From a virus: DNA of 59,445 bases. Below the pieces are notes generated by a model that was not told where the DNA came from, ran no database searches, and worked only from the letters and a program-made list of their open reading frames with translations. Positions 37,446 through 47,100 of the stretch are shown in pieces (the stretch's first letter is position 1; the number at the start of each line of letters is the position of its first letter). Where the stretch lies: positions 1 through 59,445 of IMG/VR virus record IMGVR_UViG_3300025087_000071. One strand, written 5' to 3'. The position numbers and the translations under genes were made by a program.

Positions 37446-38936
37446 ATGGCCCTCACCGAAATCAAGATCGCGCCCGGTCTTTTCACGGTGACTACGGATC
37501 GTGGGGCAGTAAACCGTTGGAAATCCGGTAACAAGGTTCGTTTCCACAACGGCATGCCGCAGAAGCTCGGCGGCTGGCTGAAGTACGATACGGATACTTT
37601 CTCCGGTATCTGTCGTCTCCTGATTGACTTTGCTTCGCTCGCCCTTGTGCGCTACAAAGCCTTGGGTTGCACCAGCAAGTTCTACGTCGAGACCGGCGGC
37701 ACTTTCTCCGATATTACCCCCGCAGGTCTGGCGGCCGGCGTGACTGATTCCACTGATGGCGGCGCGCAATGCAGCGTCTGGACGGCTGACAACTGGGGCG
37801 AAGACCTCATCATCAATCGTCGCGGCGGGTCGATCTACAGGTGGGATACCTCCACTGGGGTTGGCACGGCTGCAGCGGTGATAGCTGCTGCGCCGACTTC
37901 GGCCAACGGCCTGTTCGTCTCGCCCCTGGGGCTGCATCTTGTCCTCTTGGGAGCCCACAACGGCACCTACCTGGACCCGATGCTGATCCGCTGGTCGAGT
38001 AGCCAAGACTACGATACGTGGACCGCTGCTGTCGGTAATACCGCGGGCTCCAAGCACCTGAGCACCGGCAATCAGATCATATGCGGCATCAAGACGCTCT
38101 CTGGCGAGTATGCCATCTTCACCGACAGTCATCTTTGGAGCATGACCTACGAGGGGCAGGACAACCTGACGTTCGACTTCCACGTCAGGGGAGAGAATCG
38201 TGGCATCCAGGGTCCCAATGCAGCCATCGAAGTGGACGGCATAATCTACTGGATGGGATCAAGGGACTTCATGGTCTACGACGGCACGATCAATGTCCTG
38301 CCCTGCGACGTGCACAACACCGTGTTCGGGGATGTGAAGACGCCGCTCATCAACACGGTCCAAGGCTTCAAGGTCACGGCCCACTTCAACAAGCAGTTCC
38401 GCGAAATCTGGTGGGACTACCCGGCCAATGCGCAAACCGAGAACACGAATTACGTCATCTACAACATCGACGAGAAGCACTGGTCGTCGGGCACTCGTGT
38501 GAGAACGGCCGCCGTCGGAAACTCCGATATCTTCGATTACGTCTATGCAGCCGGCGCCGATGGTTACATCTATAAGCACGACAGCGGAACCGAGGACGGA
38601 ACCGCAGCCATGACGGCGACCTTGGAGAGCTACGATATCGAGCTTCCGGGAAACGCGCAAATGAATGGCTCTGGCGAGTTTTTGGCATTCTGCGGTCGAG
38701 CGATACCAGACTTCAAGGCGCTCACCGGAACGGTGGCTATGAGTCTGAAAACGAGGAAGTACCCACAGGGAGAGCAAATCACCAAGGGGCCGTACTCGAT
38801 CACGTCATCGACCGGGAATGTGTCTGTGCGTGCTCGCGGGCGTCAGATAGCCATTGCCCTCACCAGCACCGCAGTCTCGGATGACTGGCGCTACGGTGGC
38901 ATTCGCCTCGATTTGCAGCCTGACGGGAAAAAATAA
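37446..38936 (+). CDS. tail stabilisation protein (P22 gp10-like)
   Basis: 496 residues. Repeated beta-propeller-like blades (CSVWTADNWGEDLIINRRGGSIYRWD, GLHLVLLGAHNGTYLDPMLIRWSSSQDYDTW, AIFTDSHLWSMTYEGQDNLTF, VDGIIYWMGSRDFMVYDG, REIWWDYPANAQTENTNYVIYNI) match packaged-DNA stabilisation proteins. It seals the tail tube beneath the portal. The next gene starts one base before its end (TAATG). Confidence 0.8.
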   Translation: MALTEIKIAPGLFTVTTDRGAVNRWKSGNKVRFHNGMPQKLGGWLKYDTDTFSGICRLLIDFASLALVRYKALGCTSKFYVETGGTFSDITPAGLAAGVTDSTDGGAQCSVWTADNWGEDLIINRRGGSIYRWDTSTGVGTAAAVIAAAPTSANGLFVSPLGLHLVLLGAHNGTYLDPMLIRWSSSQDYDTWTAAVGNTAGSKHLSTGNQIICGIKTLSGEYAIFTDSHLWSMTYEGQDNLTFDFHVRGENRGIQGPNAAIEVDGIIYWMGSRDFMVYDGTINVLPCDVHNTVFGDVKTPLINTVQGFKVTAHFNKQFREIWWDYPANAQTENTNYVIYNIDEKHWSSGTRVRTAAVGNSDIFDYVYAAGADGYIYKHDSGTEDGTAAMTATLESYDIELPGNAQMNGSGEFLAFCGRAIPDFKALTGTVAMSLKTRKYPQGEQITKGPYSITSSTGNVSVRARGRQIAIALTSTAVSDDWRYGGIRLDLQPDGKK

Positions 38937-40312
38937 TGGACTTCGGTTTCCCTCGGTTCGGAAACACCTACAACGGCGCGCAGTTGCGCAATTTTTCCAC
39001 GCGCGTCAGTAATGCGCTCAATAGAATCTACGGCAGAGACCCGCTCTTTTATCACAAGAATGGGCTGGCTGGCGTCGTCATCGGTACTGCTGGAATTGCA
39101 GGAACTGATGCGACGGGGGCATACACGTTCTTCATTGATCCAGCGGATGGGGCGGCGAGTTTTGCGGGAGACATTACTGGATCAACGGGCACTTTCTATG
39201 GGTCCATATCCATTGGTACTTCACCTAACTGGTTCAAAGCGGACTCAAGCGGTATCTGGCTAGGCGGGGCGACGTTTGCCACATCGCCGTTCCGCGTCGC
39301 TATGGCTGGAACAGGCGTCATGGGAGGTTTCACCCTCGGCGCAACAACGCTGACCGCGACGAGCGGCGGCAACACGACCATTCTTTCCTCCGGGGCCACG
39401 TCTTTTTCCTCCGGCCCGACCGGATCGCCTACCGTGACGATCACGCAGGCGGGTGATATTGCCGTGTCAGGTAGTGCAATTTTCTCCGGGGCCACAAGCA
39501 CCAGCAGCGGGCCGCCGGGAAACTCTGCCAACACCGCCGTTTATGTGAGCGGGGCAAAACACGGAATTGCCGCAATCGCCTCGGGCACATATGCGGCGCT
39601 CTACGCGGAAACGAGCGGGGCCGGCGCATCAGGTCCGAGTTTCTACGCGACCAACAGCACCACAGGGACGGCAACGAATTGGCCCGTTCATGCCGTCTCG
39701 CTGACCGCGACCGTTGCGGCCATACAAGCCACTGCATACGGCACCGGGAATGCCATTACCTCAAGTGGGCCGATCAAAATCACCGCAACGACTGCCCCGG
39801 CGCTCGACATCTGGAATACCCCGGTTGGAGCATCGAAATTCAGTGTGAATGGGAATAACGGCAACACGCTTATCGCCGGCACGCTCGGCGTAACGGGCGC
39901 GATTACAGGCAATCTCACCGGCAACGCTTCAGGAAGCGCGGCCACCGTGACCGGCGCAGCGCAGACGGCTATCACTTCTCTTGGCACCCTTACTGGACTG
40001 ACGATAGCAGGTAATGTCGATTCTGGTTCAGCGTGGACTCATGCGATCGGATACCCAAATCCATTCTCGATTATATATGCGTTAACCCATTACGGTTACA
40101 GCATGTTGATGCCGGAAGACACCTCCGGCACGGTCTATAATGACAGTGCAAGCTTGGGTCAAATATCTATCCATCAGACACACAATCTGGCCGCCGCAAA
40201 GTACAAACTCGGTTCTGTACCTGGGACCGGCACCCCGCCCTTTATGTACTTCAACATCGGCGGCAAAGTTTGTTTGTTCGTTGACGCCACTGGCGCTGGA
40301 ACGCAATGTTAA
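38936..40312 (+). CDS. tail fibre-type protein
   Basis: 458 residues. Gly/Ser/Thr/Ala-rich, with short-period repeats and the block GNLTGNASGSAATVTGAAQTAITSLGTLTGLTIAG that marks many phage fibre shafts. The C-terminal 80 residues are less repetitive and may be the tip. Likely a trimeric fibre or needle attached to the gp10-like protein. Confidence 0.75.
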   Translation: MDFGFPRFGNTYNGAQLRNFSTRVSNALNRIYGRDPLFYHKNGLAGVVIGTAGIAGTDATGAYTFFIDPADGAASFAGDITGSTGTFYGSISIGTSPNWFKADSSGIWLGGATFATSPFRVAMAGTGVMGGFTLGATTLTATSGGNTTILSSGATSFSSGPTGSPTVTITQAGDIAVSGSAIFSGATSTSSGPPGNSANTAVYVSGAKHGIAAIASGTYAALYAETSGAGASGPSFYATNSTTGTATNWPVHAVSLTATVAAIQATAYGTGNAITSSGPIKITATTAPALDIWNTPVGASKFSVNGNNGNTLIAGTLGVTGAITGNLTGNASGSAATVTGAAQTAITSLGTLTGLTIAGNVDSGSAWTHAIGYPNPFSIIYALTHYGYSMLMPEDTSGTVYNDSASLGQISIHQTHNLAAAKYKLGSVPGTGTPPFMYFNIGGKVCLFVDATGAGTQC

Positions 40313-40323
40313 TAGGAGACAAG

Positions 40324-40392
40324 ATGAAACTAATTGCAGCACTACTGTTGTTCGTATCAACACTTGAGTGCCAACTGGGAGAGCGGAAATGA
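40324..40392 (+). CDS. 22-residue hydrophobic peptide
   Basis: MKLIAALLLFVSTLECQLGERK has a good SD (AGGAGAC) and overlaps the next ATG. It looks like a signal peptide with a lipobox-like L-E-C and almost no mature part. Could be a truncated lipoprotein or lysis peptide. Confidence 0.45.
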   Translation: MKLIAALLLFVSTLECQLGERK

Positions 40393-40580
40393 CCAAAGAC
40401 GAGTGCATAGCCGTCGTCAAGAATCAAATTGAACTGATGAACGACAACGCCGGGAACAGGATTACCGTGGCGGTAGCCACTGGTATTTGCTTTTTACATG
40501 AACAGTTCGTCAACACATTGGTTGTAACCGAGAAGCCTGACGAGAAGGTTGCTGACCAGAAAAAGGTCAAGAAGGAATAG
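40389..40580 (+). CDS. hypothetical protein, 63 aa
   Basis: MTKDECIAVVKNQIELMND... from the ATG at 40389 overlapping the previous stop. Basic C-terminus (DQKKVKKE). Unknown. Confidence 0.55.
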   Translation: MTKDECIAVVKNQIELMNDNAGNRITVAVATGICFLHEQFVNTLVVTEKPDEKVADQKKVKKE

Positions 40581-40582
40581 CC

Positions 40583-42703
40583 ATGGCACAATTCACAGAC
40601 CAGCAGATACGCGAGTACATCGATCAGAATCTGAACAACCCGGACCTGCCTGCGCAGATCGCGGCAGCCGTCGCTGCTGGTCAAGTGACGTTGACAGATA
40701 TCGCAAGGGTTTCCGGTGGTACTGTGCCCTGGCGGCAAGTAGCACAGTTTGCAGGGATACAGCCAACACTAACCGGACAAGAAGAAGAACAAATCCGGCA
40801 ATATGTCATTGCGAATCGCGATAATCCTGCCGCAACCAGGGCAGCTATGGAGCAGGTCGGGGTTACTGCTGCCGATGTGAAGCGTGCCCTTGAACCAATT
40901 CGCGCCCAGGCTATGTCAACGGGCTATGACGAAGCAAATCAATGGCAAGGTGGGGACATAGGCCAGGGCGCAGGCGTCGATCCGATAGAGTTGCTGAACA
41001 AACTGTACTACGACGGCATAACCGTTGACCCGCAAAATACCGATGAGGTAGGCCGCTGGCTCAAGGCGCGCAATTCACAATCTGCTGCACATACACAACA
41101 GTTGCTAGCTGAGTTGTGGGGTGGCGCAGACAAGGTTCCGAAAGACGAGGAATATCATCGCTTCGTTGATGCAACATGGCAAAAAATTGGCGACCAGGAT
41201 CGTGCCGACAATCGGAGGATGAACACGATAGGGAAACTGATGGTAGGTGGAATAAGCGGCGTTATAGCAGCGCCGTATTTGGCAGGAGCGATAGGATCGA
41301 CCACAAGTGCTGGTGCGACGTATGGCGCGGGTGGAGGGGCATTGACTGCGGCTGAGATTGCAGCAGGAAATGCCGTCACAGCAGGCGGAGCCGGGGCGAT
41401 CGGCGCGACCGCTGCCGACCTCTCAGGTGCGGCAGGCGTAGAACTGGCGGCCACTGGGGCGGAGATGACAGCCGCTGAAGCGGTAGCAGCGCAGCAGGCA
41501 GCGGCAGCGGCAGCGGCAGCCAAAGCCGCAGGAGTAGAAACGCTCGGCACAAAAGCTGCGGAAGCCGAAGCAGCGAAGGCAGCGGCTGCAAAAGCCGCTG
41601 CGAAGATTGCCGCCGGTGGCGCAGCAGCAATTACGACACTGCCTGATGCGGATCACCCTTACGGGACGACAAATGGTGTCTCCAATGCAGGCCCGAACGA
41701 CGAAGACCCGTATGGTGGAGACACAGAAAAAGCTGCTGAAGACTTACGGACGGCGTACGCAACAGGCGATGACAGCATCATTTCGAGCGTGATTGACAAG
41801 ATATCCAAGGCTTTTAAGCTGGGAAAGGATGTAATAACAAGCCTCGCCGGTAATCTTGGCCTCACCGGAGGCCAGTTTATCACTGGGGCGGCGCTGCTCG
41901 CCGCCATCGCTGCCGATGCCAAGACGGTAAAGCAGAATATCGTCACGACCACCCCGGATCAAAAAATTACCGATGCCTCGGGCAATCTCATTGACTTGGC
42001 TAGGACGTATGCGCCGGCGATCATGAATTTGTCGGATAACGAGGTTTATGCAGGAAATCTCGCCGCCAGTTCAGTAGGCGCGACGCAGCCGTATCTGGAC
42101 CGTTCTGCCGCTTTGACCGAGGCCGGCGCTGCGCCGATCACGCAAGCGCAAATCGAGTCCTACATGAATCCATATCTGGATCTGGTGGCAGGCCGGGTAA
42201 CGGAAGCCGGAAAGATTCAGGAGAACGCGGCGACGCGGCGTGCGGCGATGGCCGGGGCAGACTTACCAGGCACGACACCAGGCATGGGCAATCAGGCCGA
42301 TATCGCCTCTGGAATCGTCGGCCGGAACACGCTCGATGCCTTGGGAGTAGTCTATGCCGGCGGCTTCGACAGGGCGCTCGGCGCGGCAGAGAGAGGAGCT
42401 GGACGACAACTGACCGGCGGCACGAATTTCGCGAACCTCGCCACGACAGCGCAGGAGGCGACAAACGCTCAGATCAGCAATCTGACTGAGACCGGATCGC
42501 TGGCGAGAGACGCCGCCATATCCGGGCTCAATGCTGGCGGTAACGTGATTGACACGGCACGTCAAGGAATGCCTTCTACAGTCACGACCACGCTTCCTGC
42601 GCCGAGTACCACGGCACAACTGGTCGCCGCAGCGGCGGCTTTGAATGCCTTCGGTAACCGTCCACGGTACGATCCGAATACTGGTAATCTGATACCAAAC
42701 TAA
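40583..42703 (+). CDS. internal virion (ejection) protein, 706 aa
   Basis: N-terminal helical repeats (DQQIREYIDQNLNNPDLPAQI..., QEEEQIRQYVIANRDNPAATRAAM) resemble each other. The middle is extremely Ala-rich (about residues 230-350), and a membrane-active-looking part follows (SLAGNLGLTGGQFITGAALLAAIAAD). First of three large genes at the end of the late operon, the usual place of ejection proteins that form the DNA channel. Confidence 0.65.
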   Translation: MAQFTDQQIREYIDQNLNNPDLPAQIAAAVAAGQVTLTDIARVSGGTVPWRQVAQFAGIQPTLTGQEEEQIRQYVIANRDNPAATRAAMEQVGVTAADVKRALEPIRAQAMSTGYDEANQWQGGDIGQGAGVDPIELLNKLYYDGITVDPQNTDEVGRWLKARNSQSAAHTQQLLAELWGGADKVPKDEEYHRFVDATWQKIGDQDRADNRRMNTIGKLMVGGISGVIAAPYLAGAIGSTTSAGATYGAGGGALTAAEIAAGNAVTAGGAGAIGATAADLSGAAGVELAATGAEMTAAEAVAAQQAAAAAAAAKAAGVETLGTKAAEAEAAKAAAAKAAAKIAAGGAAAITTLPDADHPYGTTNGVSNAGPNDEDPYGGDTEKAAEDLRTAYATGDDSIISSVIDKISKAFKLGKDVITSLAGNLGLTGGQFITGAALLAAIAADAKTVKQNIVTTTPDQKITDASGNLIDLARTYAPAIMNLSDNEVYAGNLAASSVGATQPYLDRSAALTEAGAAPITQAQIESYMNPYLDLVAGRVTEAGKIQENAATRRAAMAGADLPGTTPGMGNQADIASGIVGRNTLDALGVVYAGGFDRALGAAERGAGRQLTGGTNFANLATTAQEATNAQISNLTETGSLARDAAISGLNAGGNVIDTARQGMPSTVTTTLPAPSTTAQLVAAAAALNAFGNRPRYDPNTGNLIPN

Positions 42704-42712
42704 GGGGCTCAC

Positions 42713-44110
42713 ATGGCCGACGACACCGCAGAACTGATTCAGAGGATACTTGCTCGTGGTCCGACCGAGGAAGACCTTGCTCGCAAGCGGAGTATGGAAT
42801 CCGAGAATGTTGGGCAGTTTTTCAAGGATGCTTGGGGAAATCTCAAGGGCATTGTCAAGACGCCATACGACGTGCTGGAGAAGGGTATTCCGGCCACGTT
42901 TGGAGATCCAGGAGCGGGGCGCCGGGCACGGCAAGCGGCAAGTGAAGCGGCGGCAATGGGGTATCCAGTAGCCCAGTCAGTCATCCCGGGCGCAGCGCCG
43001 ACTGGCGCACTTCCTGCACCGCAAGCCGCCCCCGTGGCACCGCCAGCGCCTGCAGCCGTGGCTCCGGTAGCCCGCGCGCGCGCGCTTCCGCCTCAAGCCG
43101 GCGCCATCGGCATGGTGCCGCAGGCCCAGGCGAATGCCTTGGAAGGCGCAATTCCTCCCCAAGCTACTCCAGTCGCCGCGCCTGTTGCTCCTCCTGTTGC
43201 ACCCGTCGCCGCTCCCGTGGTGCCGAAGTCAACGCTGGTCGAAGAATACAGCAAGGCACTCGAAAAGCTGAAAACAACGGATACTTCAGGGCGTCTCACG
43301 GCTGAACAGCAATATCGGTCGGAGCTTTCCTTCTGGCTGAACATGCTCGCCGCGGCTTCGGAGCCCGGAGCCCGGGCCGGCGGGGCAATCGGCAAAGCCG
43401 GTGCGGCAGCATTGGAAGGCATGACTAAGCAAGAAACCGAGAACAAAAAAGCCGCGATGGAGATGCTGAAGTCGAACAAGGAGGACGTGTATCGGCTGGC
43501 GATGCTGGCGGACAAGCAGGGTGACAACGAACTCGCCCAGGCCAAGTTGAAGGCTGAAATAGCGCACTGGGAGAACATCGACAAAGCGCAGGCCGAGCAC
43601 TACAAGAACGAGGCCAAACGTCTCGAAAGAGAAAACCTCACGGCCATCGAAACGTCGAAGGGCTTCCTTGCCATCGACAAGACCGGACGGGTAGCGCCGT
43701 ACCTGATTACCGACAAAGACGGCAAGCCATTCATGCCAACGCCAAAGCAGCAGACTGACCCTCGTGCCGCTGAGATGCAGATGCTGGACCGCTGGACAAA
43801 ATCGACGCCCGAGCAGAAGGAAGACATCGGTGCATTTTTGCAGGCGCGCGGGAAGGGGCCGAAGGAAGAACGAGATCGCCAAAAGGAGTTGATTGACAAA
43901 GAAATAGTGAAGGCGCTCGCCGATCCGATGAACAAGCTGACCGGCCCTCAACTTCGGGAGAAGATCATGAGTGGGTTGACCGGCGCACAGGCAGGGGCTG
44001 GATTGCCAAGGTTCAATACATTGGAGGAAGCGCGGGCTGCAAAGAAGGCTGGCAAGATCAAGGCAGGAGATACGATTATGACTCCGACCGGGCCAATAGT
44101 GGTGAAATGA
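42713..44110 (+). CDS. internal virion (ejection) protein, 465 aa
   Basis: A Pro/Ala-rich low-complexity stretch (about residues 95-175) separates an N-terminal part from a long coiled coil (about 220-320, EMLKSNKEDVYRLAMLADKQGDNELAQAKLKAEI...). Ends KKAGKIKAGDTIMTPTGPIVVK. Second of the three-gene ejection cassette; role by position and composition. Confidence 0.65.
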   Translation: MADDTAELIQRILARGPTEEDLARKRSMESENVGQFFKDAWGNLKGIVKTPYDVLEKGIPATFGDPGAGRRARQAASEAAAMGYPVAQSVIPGAAPTGALPAPQAAPVAPPAPAAVAPVARARALPPQAGAIGMVPQAQANALEGAIPPQATPVAAPVAPPVAPVAAPVVPKSTLVEEYSKALEKLKTTDTSGRLTAEQQYRSELSFWLNMLAAASEPGARAGGAIGKAGAAALEGMTKQETENKKAAMEMLKSNKEDVYRLAMLADKQGDNELAQAKLKAEIAHWENIDKAQAEHYKNEAKRLERENLTAIETSKGFLAIDKTGRVAPYLITDKDGKPFMPTPKQQTDPRAAEMQMLDRWTKSTPEQKEDIGAFLQARGKGPKEERDRQKELIDKEIVKALADPMNKLTGPQLREKIMSGLTGAQAGAGLPRFNTLEEARAAKKAGKIKAGDTIMTPTGPIVVK

Positions 44111-44111
44111 C

Positions 44112-47100
44112 ATGGGCTGGGAAGAAATTGGAGCGCCAGCAGAGGATTGGAGTGAGATAGGTGCCAGTCCAGAGGAACTTGCTGCTCGCAAGAAGCGCCC
44201 AGGCTTCATCCGTGAAGTCGCGCGCCAAGTTGGTGATGCTATTACTCACCACGTTCCAGCCGCAATCGCTTCGACCATCGAGGGCGAGAAGCCGTTCAGC
44301 GCTACGGAACCACGCAATTTTCTGGATACTTTGGTCGAGCGTGGCCGCACCAAATCGAAGGAACGCGCTGCGGAGGGCGGTGAATCAGATCCTTTGCTTG
44401 GTGGCCTAATTACCCGCAGTGATGTACGCGACAACCTTGGGCCGAGCCTCGGGTTCTCCGCGGCTGGTATGGGAGCCGGCGTACTGGCTGGAATACCAGC
44501 CGGAATTGCTGGCACTGCTGTAGGTGGACTCGCAGGAGGAGCCATTGCCGGGTATGGCGCTGGTGGTGCTGCAAATTATGCGGCCATGCAGCGCAGTATG
44601 GCGAACCAGTTCCTGCGAGATGCTCGGGACAAGGAAGACGCCATTGCCGTCAAGGCTCGCGGGACGCCGCTCACGGATCAGGAGTGGGTCACTGGCTACG
44701 AGCCAAAGTACATAGAAAACGCTCGCGCATCCGGGCATTGGGAGGCGGGTCCGGAGGTCGCATCGAACGTTGCGCAGTTGGCGCTGCTTTCAACGCCCAT
44801 AGGACGCATCATCAAGCCTCTGGCGAATAAGGGCCTGTTGACCAGGGGGGCGGCGAAACTGGGTGGAATGACGCTCGCCGAAGTCCCTTCAGAGGCGCTC
44901 ACCAACATCAAGCAGCAGCCGCTTCAAGTCGAGTCCGGATTACAAGAGGGGCCAGCCTACAAGACCGACAGCGCGAGCGACTGGTGGAAGGCGACGAAGG
45001 ATATCCTGGCTCCGACGCTGATTCAGACCGCATTGATGGGCGGCGCTGGTGCGGTCGCCGTGAAGGCGCATTCCTACTTGACCGACCGCGACATCGCCAA
45101 AGACATACTGGACCGCGCCGTTAGGGGCGATCTCCCAATGCCCACGGCCCCGCCGGCTGTCGTTCCTGGTGCCCCTCCTTCACCAGACGCGGTACAGGCG
45201 GCGGCCGGGGCACCAGTCGAGCCTGTAGTGCCCGTCCTCGAAACCGAGACCGGACGCATCACCCCGGCTGGAAAACGCCAGCGCGAGGCCGAAAAGAAGG
45301 CCAGAGGGGCAGAATTCCGAGACCTGATGCTTTCCGAGCAGGAGGACTTGGCTCGCCGTAAGGCTGATATCGAGGTCAAGACTGTTGCGGCGCAGCAAGC
45401 CTTCCTGGACCAAGCCGAAGCCGAACGCGCCTCGGCGCAGGAGACGCTGGACCGCACCATCGAGGGGAACCGGCAGCGGCAGTCCGAAACCGGGCGGTTC
45501 GCGGTCCTGGACGGCATTCTTGCCGACGAGGCCATCGTCAACCCGGTCGAAGCTTTCAAGGCCGAACTGGGGCGGCAGGGCTACCAGGACACCACACCGA
45601 CAGAGCAGGAAGTGGCCCACGTCGAGCGGTTCCAGGGCATCAAGGAAGCGATCGCCAAGGACATGATTGAGCCGTCCACGCCGAACGAGATGCCGGAGAA
45701 CCTGATCCCGGCGGCAGGGGAGAAACTGACCCGGGCGCAGCGGCGCGCGGCGCTACGGGCGCCGGTCGACGAGGCTGCCCATGTGGCCGCCACGAGCCCG
45801 ACGAACGAACTTCCAGAGCCGACCGACGGCCAGAAGGATGCCGGGAACTATCAGAAGGGGCACGCCGTCGTCGGCGGCATGGACATTTCAGTCGAGAATC
45901 CGGCCGGGTCCAAGCGCCGCCCGGAATGGCCACCGCTATCGGCCCACTACGGCTACGTGAAAGGGGTAGCCGCGCGCGCCCCGGACAAAGAGCACGTCGA
46001 CGTGTTCATCAAGCCCGGCACGCCCACAGATTTCGCTGGCGAGGTCTACGTGGTCGACCAGAATAAGGCCGACGGATCCTTCGACGAACCAAAAACAGTG
46101 ATCGGGGCGGCGAGCATAAAGGAAGCCCGCTCGCTCTATCTGGCGAACTACAAGAAGGGTTGGGAGAAGCGCGTGCGCCAGATCACGCCTTTGACCATGG
46201 CCGAGTACAAAACCCGGCTTCAGGATCCGAAGGCATTCCTGCAACCGCAAGGAGGTCAACATGCCGTTCAAATCGAAGGCGCAGCAAAAAGCAGCATTCA
46301 GCGGGGCACTGGGCCCGGAAATGAAGAAAAAGGCGTTGGAGTGGGCGCACGAAACGCCGAACCTGTCGGTGTTGCCGGAGCACGTGAAGCCGCGGCCGAG
46401 CCGGGGGCGGGGCGTGGTGAGCAAGGTCCGAAGGTAAAGAAAGCCGCGCTGATCCCGACGCGCGCTGGCATCAAGGTGGTGCCGCTGGACGAAAGCGGCG
46501 AGCCGGTCGCCGGTAAAGCGCACATGGCTGGCGAGAAGCCGATCGCCGCAGCCGACGCCGGTAAAGTCTCCGCCGACGACTTCGCCGCCATGATCGACGA
46601 GGTTCAGGGCGAGAGGACCAAGGAAGCCGAGGCGGCGCCAGCACTGACCGACCTTTCAACGGCAGAAGCCGCCGCGGTCCGCAATTTGGTCGAAACCGTG
46701 CGCGATCCAGCCGAAATAGATGCGGCCCTCGCCAAAGCGGCGAAAGATGCCGACGATGCCACCAAAGGCAAGCCGCCCGCCGCTTTCACGGCGGCGGTCA
46801 TCACCAATCTGAATGAGGTCACAAATGAGACTCAGCACACCAGCCAGGACGAGGCAGTTCTTCAGCCTGAAGAAGGCGGCGGAGCAGTACCAGAAGTTGC
46901 TGTTCGGGCAGAACCAGAAAAAGGCGCCGTACCAGCCGCCGAAGGAACAGGGGAACCTGCCGCTGTAAGCGACGCAAAACTCGAAGCCGCCTTCCAGGAA
47001 GGAATCAAAAACACCGAGGAACACGGCAAGGTAAACTTCGAAAAACCTGATTACGCCGACTTGTTGCAGACCTACCATCAAATCCTGCGTGCTCTGTTGG

